A DNA stretch of 64,000 nucleotides from assembly GCF_023205015.1 (NCBI RefSeq), contig NZ_CP096258.1:1984001-2048000 (forward strand). Reading direction: 5' to 3'. Positions 27,360 through 35,941 of the stretch are shown piece by piece; the stretch's first letter is position 1; the number at the start of each line of letters is the position of its first letter. Position numbers and translations under genes: made by a program. This DNA comes from Providencia rettgeri. Lineage in GTDB: Bacteria > Pseudomonadota > Gammaproteobacteria > Enterobacterales > Enterobacteriaceae. Below the pieces are notes generated by a model. The model was not told where the DNA came from, made no database searches, and worked only from the letters and a program-made list of their open reading frames with translations.

Positions 27360-27889
27360 TTTTCTGTTTGAAAATAATGATAAAAAATCAAATGTTTTAT
27401 TTTCAATATAAATTAATCCTCAATAAATTATTAGCATGCTATTTATTTCTTAGTTTATATTTCAATGAAATTTTATTTATTAAAAATTAGTATAGGTTAA
27501 ATTAAAATGACTGTAATTAACATGATTTTAAGATTAACTATATTTGTTTGTTTTTTAAAGGCTTATGAAGCATTGTTTTTTTTATTGTTATTCACGACTG
27601 CTATAAGAGCTAAAATAGATAGATCAAAAAGGAGAGTGCGGCTATTCTTATTAATAAGATAATTGATAGATTATCTCGTTAAACTCAGGTTGAAAAAATG
27701 TAGGAATCAACGACATATTAATTAGAGTTATATCGCATAATAAATCAGCTATTGTAACTAGATATAGGTATTTAATGGCTAATATATAAATAAAAAGTTG
27801 TAAATATAAAGGGAAATTAATATATAATCCAAAAATAATATGAAGATGGTATATTTTTTTGACATTATAATTATATAAAGGAGGGTAAA
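27360..27889. other. Gene-free AT-rich interval
   Basis: No coding region or structured RNA that I can support; frames present have no ribosome-binding sites. It contains the slyA upstream region. E. coli carries other small genes between ydhL and slyA that are absent here. Confidence 0.6.
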
Positions 27890-28324
27890 TTGGAATCACA
27901 AATTGGGACAGAGTTATCACGTGTTGTTCGCATGTGGAGAGCATTAATCGACTATCGTTTGAAGCCTCTTAAACTAACACAAACACATTGGGTGACATTA
28001 CATAATATAAGTCAACTACCGCCTGAACAATCTCAAATACAGTTAGCGAAAGCGATTGGTATTGAACAGCCTTCATTAGTAAGGACTCTAGACCAATTAG
28101 AGGAAAAAAAACTTATTTCTAGGCATACTTGTACAAATGATAGGAGAGCTAAAAGGATAAAGTTAACGGAAGAATCTGAACCCTTTATTAAAACGGTAGA
28201 TCAAGTCATAAACAATACGCGTATAGAGATATTGAATAATATTAGTAAAGATGAACTTTATCAATTATCACAGTTACTTATGAAGCTTGAAAAAAACATT
28301 TTAAGATTACAAAATGATTCATGA
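27890..28324 (+). CDS. slyA: MarR-family regulator SlyA (TTG start)
   Basis: A 144-residue MarR-type dimeric winged-helix regulator. The central part LTQTHWVTLHNI ... SQIQLAKAIGIEQPSLVRTLDQLEEK, and CTNDRRAKRIKLTE in the wing, are nearly identical to SlyA. There is no ATG: the frame begins at TTG 27890-27892, four bases after AAGGAGGG, so a UUG start is used, as reported for slyA in enterics. SlyA relieves H-NS silencing and controls envelope and virulence genes. It is convergent with slyB. Confidence 0.93.
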   Translation: MESQIGTELSRVVRMWRALIDYRLKPLKLTQTHWVTLHNISQLPPEQSQIQLAKAIGIEQPSLVRTLDQLEEKKLISRHTCTNDRRAKRIKLTEESEPFIKTVDQVINNTRIEILNNISKDELYQLSQLLMKLEKNILRLQNDS

Positions 28325-28724
28325 TGTGAAAATAATATACCTAACTAATAAATAGTGTGCTAATCATTAAACTAACAATTAAGTAATCGGCCTATGTGAT
28401 TTGTATGATGGTGAAATAGAAATAGGCAATGGGAATAATAATTACACCCAGTTATGACTTTTTATAATTCATTGCCTTTAAATATAATTAAAGCTGTTAA
28501 TTATATTTACCTACGGTTTTCTAATTGTTAGCTGGATAATTTATTAGTGCGTATTAATTAATAATAAAAAATTTATAAAAAAGGGGGCTAAGTAGCTTTT
28601 AGGCACGAAAGCAAGGGGGTTATTTGTAAGCGAGAAACTGTATTACCTAAAAGCGATACATGATGAATATAAAATATAATTATATAACATAAAGTAACTA
28701 TATTATTCAGCAATATTATTTTTA
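28325..28724. other. Gene-free interval slyA-slyB
   Basis: No gene seen. A short run with two GGGGG tracts flanking GGCACGAAAGC (28583-28620), which contains a GNRA-like tetraloop, is the only structured-looking piece; I cannot assign it. Confidence 0.45.
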
Positions 28725-28760
28725 AGGCATACTCACTGGCTAATGTCGGTGAGTATACCT
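28725..28760 (-). terminator. Terminator of slyB
   Basis: An 8-bp perfect core ATACTCAC/GTGAGTAT (28729-28736, 28749-28756), extended by AGG/CCT with one mismatch, directly after the slyB stop. Confidence 0.6.
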
Positions 28761-28777
28761 AATTTAGTATCGTAAGA

Positions 28778-29245
28778 TTACCGAGGAGACACAGTCACTG
28801 TATTTCCGCTATTTGCAATCATAACACGTTGGCCATTACGGAAGGTGCTAGGGTCTTGTTTTTGAACAACAACAATGTTTTTACCGCTATCGAGGCGGAT
28901 CTCTAATTGAACACCTTGGCTTCTATTTAATGCGCCTTGAGCTTCCTGACCAGCTAAACCACCAGCAATAGCACCTGCAGCTGTTGCTAATGTGTTACCT
29001 GTACCACCACCGATGGTGTTACCTAATAACCCACCAAGTACAGCTCCACCAATTGCGCCAATTACGTTACCGTCTTCACCAGCTTGAATAGTCACAGGGC
29101 GAGCATTCAGAACAGTACCATAAGTCACAGTCTGTACCTGTTTCGCATCCTTGGCAGAAATAGTATCACCAGAAAGCGTACTGGTATTGACACAGCCTGA
29201 TAAGGCTGCAACTGCTACAACACCTACAAAAACTTTCTTAAGCAT
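28778..29245 (-). CDS. slyB: Outer-membrane lipoprotein SlyB
   Basis: A 155-residue lipoprotein. The start at 29245 (MLKKVFVG) follows AGGAG and gives a signal peptide with lipobox LSGC (Cys17 or so). The middle carries a glycine-zipper 2TM segment (GAIGGAVLGGLLGNTIGGG ... AGAIAGGLAGQ) and the C-terminus a beta domain with IRLDSG. SlyB belongs to the PhoP regulon in E. coli and forms oligomers that stabilise the outer membrane. A half-convincing PhoP-like repeat lies upstream. Confidence 0.94.
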   Translation of the reverse strand: MLKKVFVGVVAVAALSGCVNTSTLSGDTISAKDAKQVQTVTYGTVLNARPVTIQAGEDGNVIGAIGGAVLGGLLGNTIGGGTGNTLATAAGAIAGGLAGQEAQGALNRSQGVQLEIRLDSGKNIVVVQKQDPSTFRNGQRVMIANSGNTVTVSPR

Positions 29246-29777
29246 AAGAACTCCTATGAGATTTGCTGTCTGTGGCACTAACATAGCATCGTATATTTGT
29301 TTTCACCATAAACACAACAAAGTATCAAAATAATGGTATTAAAAGCGATGGTTAGATTACCGATTCTGATTTAAATAGAGCGTAAACACTAGGTAAAATA
29401 TCTCAAATTCGTGATTATTTCATTCAATAAGGCACTCTTTGTTAAATATTCACATAGGGTAGTCAGCTTATGAGCATCATTTCGCACAAGTTGCCAAACA
29501 GGATAATGTTTTAAACTTTAACTGAAGCGCGGAACAGTAATGCTGAGCTGATCGATATATTATGTACCATAATATTGAAAATGAAAATTTCAGATATTAC
29601 AAAACGACTTTTTTATTTGGCTTGTCTAGCAATTTTTAGTTTTAAAGCACTTATTTATTATTCCTGCGAAGCGCGCCGAGAAATTGCATCGAATTGTTGA
29701 CAAAATTTGTCATCAAAGCACAATCTTTTGTAGCTGAATATTGTAAAGTTAATGTGCACTCTGAAGGAACAAGAATA
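29246..29777. other. Divergent intergenic region slyB-anmK
   Basis: No gene. On the minus strand TGTTTATGGTG upstream of slyB could be one half of a PhoP box, but the second half is poor. No structured RNA recognised. Confidence 0.5.
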
Positions 29778-30899
29778 ATGATGAAATCAGGTCGTTACAT
29801 AGGAGTTATGTCAGGAACTAGCCTAGATGGTGTTGATGTCGTTCTTGCCGCAATCAGTGACAAATTTGTCGCAGAGCAATCCAGTTTGAGTGTTGCATTT
29901 CCCATCGAGTTAAAAAAACGAATTTTAGATATATGCCAAGGGCAGGCAACAACGCTATCAGAGATTGGTAAAATTGATAGAGAGCTAGGTTCTTTATATG
30001 CAGATGCGATAAACCAACTTCTGATTCAAACAGGACTAACTGCCGAGGACATCATTGCGATTGGTTGTCACGGCCAAACTGTTTGGCACGAGCCTGATGG
30101 CGAGCAGCCTTTTACTATGCAGTTAGGTGATAACAACCGTATCGCAGCTTTAACAGGGATCACAACGGTAGGGGACTTTCGCCGAAGAGATATGGCTTAT
30201 GGGGGGCAAGGAGCGCCTTTAGTTCCTGCATTTCACTTAGCTGTTTTAGGGCATTCTACAGAAAAACGAATTGTACTGAATATTGGTGGAATTGCTAATG
30301 TGACAGCTTTATTACCTGGGGCCTACGTTAAAGGCTATGACACAGGACCGGGGAATATGTTAATGGATACCTGGAGCTGGCGTATTCAACAAAAAGCCTT
30401 CGATGAAGGTGGTGAGTGGGCTAGTCGTGGTCAAGTTGACCATGGGTTACTAAAAGCCATGCTAAGCGACCCATATTTCAGACGTTCGTCGCCGAAAAGT
30501 ACGGGACGTGAATACTTTAACACGCAATGGTTAGAACAGCATTTAGTTCATTTTCCATCAATTTCAGCGAATGATGTTCAAGCAACACTATGCGAATTGA
30601 CAGCGGCCTCTATCGCAGAGCAAGTATTACTATGTGGTGGGTGTGAGCGCTTAATAGTTTGTGGTGGTGGAGCAAAGAATACTTTTTTAATGCAACGAAT
30701 GGCCGCTTTGCTTCCGGGAATTGAAGTGGCGCCAAGTGATAAGTTTGGTCTCAGTGGGGATGATATGGAAGCCTTGGCGTTTGCATGGCTAGCAGCACGA
30801 ACGATATCAGGTCTTCCAGGAAATTTGGCATCCGTTACTGGTGCAAGTAAAGAAACTGTGCTTGGGGCAATATACCCTAAAAATACCGATAAAAAATAA
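29778..30899 (+). CDS. anmK: Anhydro-N-acetylmuramic acid kinase
   Basis: A 373-residue kinase that cleaves and phosphorylates 1,6-anhydroMurNAc to MurNAc-6-phosphate during peptidoglycan recycling. The hexokinase/actin-fold motifs are visible: GVMSGTSLDGVD near the N-terminus, GCHGQTVWHEP, GDFRRRDMAYGGQGAPLVPAFH, and VCGGGAKN. Two adjacent ATGs (29778, 29781) follow AAGGA; the first has better spacing. The long frame to 29694 lacks support. pdxH follows by 20 nt; mliC, which lies here in E. coli, is absent. Confidence 0.95.
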   Translation: MMKSGRYIGVMSGTSLDGVDVVLAAISDKFVAEQSSLSVAFPIELKKRILDICQGQATTLSEIGKIDRELGSLYADAINQLLIQTGLTAEDIIAIGCHGQTVWHEPDGEQPFTMQLGDNNRIAALTGITTVGDFRRRDMAYGGQGAPLVPAFHLAVLGHSTEKRIVLNIGGIANVTALLPGAYVKGYDTGPGNMLMDTWSWRIQQKAFDEGGEWASRGQVDHGLLKAMLSDPYFRRSSPKSTGREYFNTQWLEQHLVHFPSISANDVQATLCELTAASIAEQVLLCGGCERLIVCGGGAKNTFLMQRMAALLPGIEVAPSDKFGLSGDDMEALAFAWLAARTISGLPGNLASVTGASKETVLGAIYPKNTDKK

Positions 30900-30919
30900 C
30901 TGTGGTAAAGGATATAAAA

Positions 30920-31573
30920 ATGAACGAGCTAGATGAAATAGATCTTGCATCGGTACGTCGCGAATACACTAAAGGCGGGTTGAGACGTAATGACTTAACA
31001 GCAAACCCACTGGCACTTTTTGAACTATGGATGAAGCAGGCATGCGAAGCTCGATTGAGTGATCCGACAGCCATGTGTGTTGCTACTGTAGATGAAACTG
31101 GGCAGCCTTACCAACGCATCGTATTATTAAAACATTTTGATGATAAAGGCCTTGTATTTTATACCAATTTAGGTAGTCGAAAAGCGAAGCATCTAGAGAA
31201 GAATAATAAAATAAGCCTGCATTTTCCATGGTATCCATTAGAGCGCCAAGTTAATTTCACAGGGGTTGCTGAGCGTTTGAACCCCATTGAGGTTGTTAAA
31301 TATTTTCATAGTAGGCCGAAAGACAGCCAGATTGCAGCATGGGCATCAGCGCAATCTTCTAAAATATCAGCACGTGGTATTTTAGAAGGGAAATTTTTAG
31401 AGTTAAAACAAAAGTTTAAAAATGGAGATGTCCCATTGCCGAGTTTTTGGGGGGGATATCGAGTGGTATTTGATAGTGTTGAATTTTGGCAAGGTGGCGC
31501 ACACCGTTTGCACGACCGTTTTTTATACCAACGAGAAGGTGATAGCTGGAAAATTGATAGATTAGCCCCTTAG
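30920..31573 (+). CDS. pdxH: Pyridoxamine/pyridoxine 5'-phosphate oxidase
   Basis: A 217-residue FMN enzyme that oxidises PNP or PMP to pyridoxal 5'-phosphate. It carries REYTKGGLRR at the N-terminus, the FMN-binding QRIVLLK segment, FYTNLGSRKAKH, and the C-terminal HRLHDRFLYQR ... WKIDRLAP signature. The ATG at 30920 follows AAAGGA; a GTG at 30902 is also in frame but less likely. It is cotranscribable with anmK and precedes tyrS, as in E. coli. Confidence 0.96.
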   Translation: MNELDEIDLASVRREYTKGGLRRNDLTANPLALFELWMKQACEARLSDPTAMCVATVDETGQPYQRIVLLKHFDDKGLVFYTNLGSRKAKHLEKNNKISLHFPWYPLERQVNFTGVAERLNPIEVVKYFHSRPKDSQIAAWASAQSSKISARGILEGKFLELKQKFKNGDVPLPSFWGGYRVVFDSVEFWQGGAHRLHDRFLYQREGDSWKIDRLAP

Positions 31574-31734
31574 GATCATGTTTTTTAGCTGGCACTTAAT
31601 TGATATGCGCTTTATGCTATAGCTTCATTTAAGAAAATTGACAAATTACACTGGTGAGCTTTTGATAAACATCTCAAACTCACTGGTCATTCAAACTAAA
31701 ATAGATAGACAAAATACAACTGATGGAGTCATTG

Positions 31735-33009
31735 ATGTCTAGCAATAACCTGATTAAACAATTGCAAGAGCGGGGCCTCGTTGCCCAGGTAACGGATGAG
31801 GATGCGTTAGCAGAGAGACTGGCGCAAGGCCCTATCTCTCTCTATTGTGGCTTCGATCCTACCGCAGATAGCTTGCATTTGGGACATCTGGTTCCTTTGC
31901 TGTGTTTAAAACGATTCCAACTAGCCGGGCACAAGCCTGTGGCGTTGGTAGGTGGCGCAACGGGCCTTATTGGCGATCCGAGCTTTAAAGCTACTGAACG
32001 TAAATTAAATACCGCAGAAACCGTTCAAGAGTGGGTAGGAAAAATCCGTAACCAAGTTTCACCGTTTTTAAGTTTTGATTGTGGTGATAACAGTGCACGC
32101 CTTGCTAACAACTATGATTGGTTTGGCAAAATGGATGTACTGACTTTCTTACGTGATATTGGTAAGCACTTTTCTGTTAACCAAATGATTAACCGTGAGT
32201 CTGTTAAGCAACGTTTAAATCGTGATGACGTTGGTATCTCTTTTACTGAGTTTGCCTATAATCTTTTACAAGGTTATGACTTCGCAAATATGAACAAAGA
32301 GATGGGCGTAGAACTGCAAATTGGTGGTTCTGACCAATGGGGTAACATCACTTCGGGTATTGATTTAACTCGTCGCCTACACCAAAACCAAGTATTTGGT
32401 ATGACCGTTCCTCTAATTACTAAAGCAGACGGCACTAAATTTGGTAAAACAGAAGGTGGTGCAGTTTGGTTAGACTCCAAAAAAACCAGCCAATATAAAT
32501 TCTACCAGTTCTGGATCAACACGGCAGATGCTGACGTTTATCGCTTCTTAAAATTCTTCACATTTATGGAAATAGATGAAATTAATGCATTGGAAGAAGA
32601 AGATAAAAATAGTGGTAAAGCGCCTCGAGCTCAATATGTATTAGCAGAATTAGTCACTAAATTGGTACATGGCGAAGAAGGCTTAGCAGCAGCGAAGCGT
32701 ATTACCGAAAGTTTATTTTCTGGTGCAGTATCTGATTTAACTGAAGCTGATTTTGAGCAATTAGCTCAAGATGGTATGCCTTGCATTACATTAGAAGCAG
32801 GCGCTGATTTACAGCAAGCCTTAGTTGATTCAGAGTTGGTTCCTTCTCGTGGGCAAGCAAGAACGGCTATTAGCTCTAATGCGGTATCTATTAATGGCCA
32901 AAAACAAACAGAGCCAATGTATGTATTTTCTGATGCAGACCGTTTGTTTGGTCGCTATACATTGATCCGTCGTGGTAAGAAAAACGACTGCTTAATTAAT
33001 TGGAAATAG
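31735..33009 (+). CDS. tyrS: Tyrosyl-tRNA synthetase
   Basis: A 424-residue class I aminoacyl-tRNA synthetase, same length as E. coli TyrRS. The HIGH motif is SLHLGHL within CGFDPTADSLHLGHL and the KMSKS counterpart is TKFGKT. The C-terminal S4-like RNA-binding domain (SRGQARTAISSNAVSINGQ) is complete. The start at 31735 (MSSNNLIKQ) follows TGGAG; an upstream in-frame ATG at 31723 lacks a site. A terminator follows at 33033. Confidence 0.97.
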   Translation: MSSNNLIKQLQERGLVAQVTDEDALAERLAQGPISLYCGFDPTADSLHLGHLVPLLCLKRFQLAGHKPVALVGGATGLIGDPSFKATERKLNTAETVQEWVGKIRNQVSPFLSFDCGDNSARLANNYDWFGKMDVLTFLRDIGKHFSVNQMINRESVKQRLNRDDVGISFTEFAYNLLQGYDFANMNKEMGVELQIGGSDQWGNITSGIDLTRRLHQNQVFGMTVPLITKADGTKFGKTEGGAVWLDSKKTSQYKFYQFWINTADADVYRFLKFFTFMEIDEINALEEEDKNSGKAPRAQYVLAELVTKLVHGEEGLAAAKRITESLFSGAVSDLTEADFEQLAQDGMPCITLEAGADLQQALVDSELVPSRGQARTAISSNAVSINGQKQTEPMYVFSDADRLFGRYTLIRRGKKNDCLINWK

Positions 33010-33032
33010 CTCTGACTAACCTTTGTAATATC

Positions 33033-33052
33033 AGCCCGGAATTTTCCGGGCT
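33033..33052 (+). terminator. Hairpin after tyrS
   Basis: AGCCCGGA (33033-33040) pairs with TCCGGGCT (33045-33052), 24 nt past the tyrS stop. T-run is lacking; it abuts the MITE-like repeat. Confidence 0.6.
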
Positions 33053-33180
33053 ATACTCGTCATATTTCAAGTTGCATAGGTGCTGATGGCAACGAGTGCT
33101 CCGTATTACATACGGCTGTATTCTTATCGTAAGCATCTTGCTATGTTACATGCACATGTAATTCGAATTATTTAGAGTAT
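33053..33180. repeat. 128-bp MITE-like palindromic repeat
   Basis: The ends form an imperfect terminal inverted repeat of about 25 bp (ATACTCGTCATATTTCAAGT... against ATACTCTAAATAATTCGAAT... read on the other strand). The inside has further short palindromes (GTTACATGCACATGTAAT). No coding capacity. The form resembles the small non-autonomous repeats common in Yersinia, Serratia and Proteus relatives. Only one copy is in this window. Confidence 0.7.
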
Positions 33181-33246
33181 ATCCATATTAGCAACGGGTA
33201 ATCACTGATTTCTCTTCATTCGACATAACAATTCTTTGGGTTCTCA

Positions 33247-34110
33247 ATGAAAAGCGTATTATCAATTCAATCCCATGTTGTTTTCGGCCATGCAGGAAAC
33301 AGTGCTGCCGCATTTCCTATGTGCCGAATGGGCGTAGATGTGTGGCCACTCAATACCGTACAATTTTCGAATCACACACAGTATCCACAATGGACTGGAA
33401 GTGTTTTTTCGGCCCAGCATTTAACTGATATCGTTGATGGTTTAGCTAAAATCCATAAATTAGAGATTTGTGATGCTGTATTAAGTGGTTATATCGGCTC
33501 AGCTGAGCAAGGAGATGATATCCTTGCGATCGTAAAACAAGTGAAAGCAGCTAATCCGCAAGCTATCTATTTTTGTGACCCAGTTATGGGGCATCCTGAG
33601 AAAGGTTGTATTGTGGCACCCGGTGTTGCTGAGTTCTTGTGTGAACGTGCACTGGCTGCAAGCGACGCCATAGCACCAAATTTACTAGAGTTAGAAACAT
33701 TAACGAACAGAACAATAAAAAATGTTGAAGAAGCAGTTCAAGCTGCTCGCGAATTGTGCCATAAAGGTCCTAAAATCGTTCTTGTTAAGCATTTAAGTCG
33801 TGCAGGGTATCGTGCTGATCGTTTTGAAATGATCCTCGTAACAGCAGAACATAGTTGGCATGTTAGCCGTCCTCTCGTTGATTTTGGTGAAAAACAACCT
33901 GTCGGTGTTGGTGATTTGACCAGTGGTTTGATGTTGGTTAACTTATTGAAAGGTGAGCCTTTAGATAAGGGATTAGAGCACGTTGCAGCCGCGGTATATG
34001 AAGTGATGATAAAAACCAAAGAAATGGGTAAGTATGAGTTACAGCTCGTCGCTGCTCAAGACAAAATGGTTAATCCTGAACATAATTTCTGTGCAACACA
34101 ATTAGATTAA
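33247..34110 (+). CDS. pdxY: Pyridoxal kinase PdxY
   Basis: A 287-residue ribokinase-family kinase that phosphorylates pyridoxal in vitamin B6 salvage. It begins MKSVLSIQSHVVFGHAGNSAA, typical for PdxY (first 20 residues MKSVLSIQSHVVFGHAGNSA), and has YFCDPVMGHPEKG, the NLLELETL segment, and the PVGVGDLTSG anion-hole motif with the catalytic aspartate. Location next to tyrS and gstA matches E. coli. The MITE-like repeat separates it from tyrS. Confidence 0.95.
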   Translation: MKSVLSIQSHVVFGHAGNSAAAFPMCRMGVDVWPLNTVQFSNHTQYPQWTGSVFSAQHLTDIVDGLAKIHKLEICDAVLSGYIGSAEQGDDILAIVKQVKAANPQAIYFCDPVMGHPEKGCIVAPGVAEFLCERALAASDAIAPNLLELETLTNRTIKNVEEAVQAARELCHKGPKIVLVKHLSRAGYRADRFEMILVTAEHSWHVSRPLVDFGEKQPVGVGDLTSGLMLVNLLKGEPLDKGLEHVAAAVYEVMIKTKEMGKYELQLVAAQDKMVNPEHNFCATQLD

Positions 34111-34127
34111 ATTAATTTGTATGATTG

Positions 34128-34159
34128 AAAATAGCGCTCTATTAGAAGAGCGCTATTTT
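34128..34159. terminator. Bidirectional terminator between pdxY and gstA
   Basis: A perfect 13-bp stem AAAATAGCGCTCT/AGAGCGCTATTTT with 6-nt loop between convergent genes. Confidence 0.85.
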
Positions 34160-34164
34160 GTAGA

Positions 34165-34770
34165 TTAGATTAAACCTTCCGCTTTTAAGGCATCTTGAAC
34201 ATTAGGGCGTTTAGCGATCTTAGCAATGTAATCTTGCAGGTGAGTCAGGCTAGTCAAATCAAGCCCAACGTGTTTTGCCCAATTACTAACCGTGAATAAG
34301 TAGGCATCTGCGACACTAAAAGTATCGCCAGCAAAGAAAGTATGTTTAGCAAGCACGCTATCGACATACTCAAATTTATTAAACAACACTTTGCGTACAG
34401 TATCTTTATACTCTTCCGGTGTTCCTGGTGTGAATAAAGGTGAGAAAGTTTTATGGAGTTCTGTCGAAATAAAATTCAAAGCTTCTAACTGGTGATAACG
34501 TTTCATCGAACCTGGAAGCGCAATGAGGTTACGATCCGGTTTTTGGTCTGCAATATATTGAACAATAATTGCACCTTCTGTGAGTTGTTCACCATTATCC
34601 AGCACTAAAGTGGGTACTTGTCCTTTCGGGTTTATTGCTAAAAAGTCTTCACCTTTCTCTGTTTTTTTCTCTTTTATATTCACTCGTTCAATGCTGAAAT
34701 CTAAGCCAGTTTCACGCAGAATGATGTGGGGAGAAAGTGAACAAGCACCGGGAGCGTAATATAATTTCAT
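34165..34770 (-). CDS. gstA: Glutathione S-transferase, beta class
   Basis: A 201-residue beta-class GST. Cys10 in YYAPGACSLSPHI is the residue that forms a mixed disulfide with glutathione in the Proteus mirabilis B1-1 enzyme. The N-terminal thioredoxin-like domain contains NPKGQVPTLVLDNG and the C-terminal helical domain SVADAYLFTVSNWA. Start: ATGs at 34773 and 34770 follow AGGAG; 34770 gives the E. coli GstA length. It conjugates or reduces electrophiles and peroxides; native substrates are unknown. Confidence 0.94.
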   Translation of the reverse strand: MKLYYAPGACSLSPHIILRETGLDFSIERVNIKEKKTEKGEDFLAINPKGQVPTLVLDNGEQLTEGAIIVQYIADQKPDRNLIALPGSMKRYHQLEALNFISTELHKTFSPLFTPGTPEEYKDTVRKVLFNKFEYVDSVLAKHTFFAGDTFSVADAYLFTVSNWAKHVGLDLTSLTHLQDYIAKIAKRPNVQDALKAEGLI

Positions 34771-35074
34771 CATAAAACTCCTAAATTGTTGGGTTGGCAT
34801 TCATATGGCACATAAATACATATCACTTAAGTATATCATTACCTTTTGTTAACGAATTGCCATCAGGTGCGAGTTAAAAAATAAAACCCTAAATCGGACG
34901 GAAAGTATCGTTAATATGAATAGCAGTGTACAGCTAGTGTTTAAAACTATAAATGATAAAAATACATAAATCTAAGATAGTTACCTTATGTAGGGTCAGA
35001 CTATTTTGCTAAACTCTTCGCCTTGTCTTATGAACGACAACAAACCGAATAATAAGCAACAGGTGAGCAAATAA
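34771..35074. other. Intergenic region gstA to DUF817 gene
   Basis: Divergent upstream region of 304 bp; no gene or clear regulatory signature seen. Confidence 0.5.
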
Positions 35075-35941
35075 ATGACCAGTGTGTGTCAGAAATTGAA
35101 TTTTTTAGGAAAACTAGACCAAATTTTAATGGCTCATCAGCCAAATAAGAGCCATGGGATTAAACGTTTTCTATTAGAGTTTTGGTTTTTCGGTTTAATT
35201 AATGCTCGTTCCTGTTTATTCGCTGGATTTTTCTTTTTAGCGCTATTCTTGGTACCTGCTAAAGGGCTAATTGGCATACCTCGCTATGATGTGTTACTAA
35301 TTTTTGCGGTTATTTTTCAAGGATTGTTGGTTTGGTCAAAACTAGAAACTTGGGATGAGTTAAAAGCGATTTGTGTTTTTCATTTAGTCGGTTTTATGAT
35401 GGAGCTGTTTAAAACATCAGCAACGATTGGTTCATGGCAATACCCAGATGAAGCCTACACGAAGCTTTGGGGAGTTCCTTTATTTACTGGCTTTATGTAT
35501 GCGGCTGTAGGGAGTTATATCATTCAGTCTTGGCGGTTTTTTAAAGTAAGAATTGAACACTACCCACCTTACTGGATGGCAACAGTAGTCGCTCTAGCTA
35601 TTTATATTAATTTTTTTAGCCACCATTATATTGATGATTATCGCTGGTATTTAGCGGCGTTTATTATGGGGTTGTATGCACGTAGTATGGTTTTTTATAC
35701 TCCGCTTGATAAAGAACGAAAAATGCCATTATTGCTCGCATTTATGCTAATTGGCTTTTTTATTTGGCTGGCTGAAAATTTTGGGACATTTTTTGGTGTT
35801 TGGCAATATCCAAACCAAATTGGTGCTTGGTCAATGGTACATGCAGGTAAGTGGGGGGCATGGTCACTGTTGGTGATTGTTACCTTTACAATTGTTGTAC
35901 ATCTTAAACATATTAAAGCCAATGTGACGATAGCACGTTAA
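35075..35941 (+). CDS. DUF817 integral membrane protein
   Basis: A 288-residue polytopic membrane protein with roughly eight hydrophobic segments and conserved polar residues inside them (GSWQYPDEAYTKLWGVPLF, NFFSHHYIDDYRWYL, FGVWQYPNQIGAW). The repeated W-Q-Y-P motif and acidic/histidine residues in the membrane are characteristic of the DUF817 family, whose function is not known. The ribosome-binding site is AGGTGAG ahead of the ATG at 35075. Its stop codon overlaps that of the convergent LacI gene by three to four bases, so the genes are packed tail to tail. Confidence 0.85.
   Translation: MTSVCQKLNFLGKLDQILMAHQPNKSHGIKRFLLEFWFFGLINARSCLFAGFFFLALFLVPAKGLIGIPRYDVLLIFAVIFQGLLVWSKLETWDELKAICVFHLVGFMMELFKTSATIGSWQYPDEAYTKLWGVPLFTGFMYAAVGSYIIQSWRFFKVRIEHYPPYWMATVVALAIYINFFSHHYIDDYRWYLAAFIMGLYARSMVFYTPLDKERKMPLLLAFMLIGFFIWLAENFGTFFGVWQYPNQIGAWSMVHAGKWGAWSLLVIVTFTIVVHLKHIKANVTIAR

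Noticed and set aside
27651..27944. Minus-strand frame of 97 codons before slyA
   Set aside because: Low-complexity Ile/Leu/Tyr composition from AT-rich DNA, no ribosome-binding site, overlaps the slyA start.
29300..29330. PhoP box upstream of slyB
   Set aside because: Only one GTTTA half is convincing; the direct repeat is incomplete.
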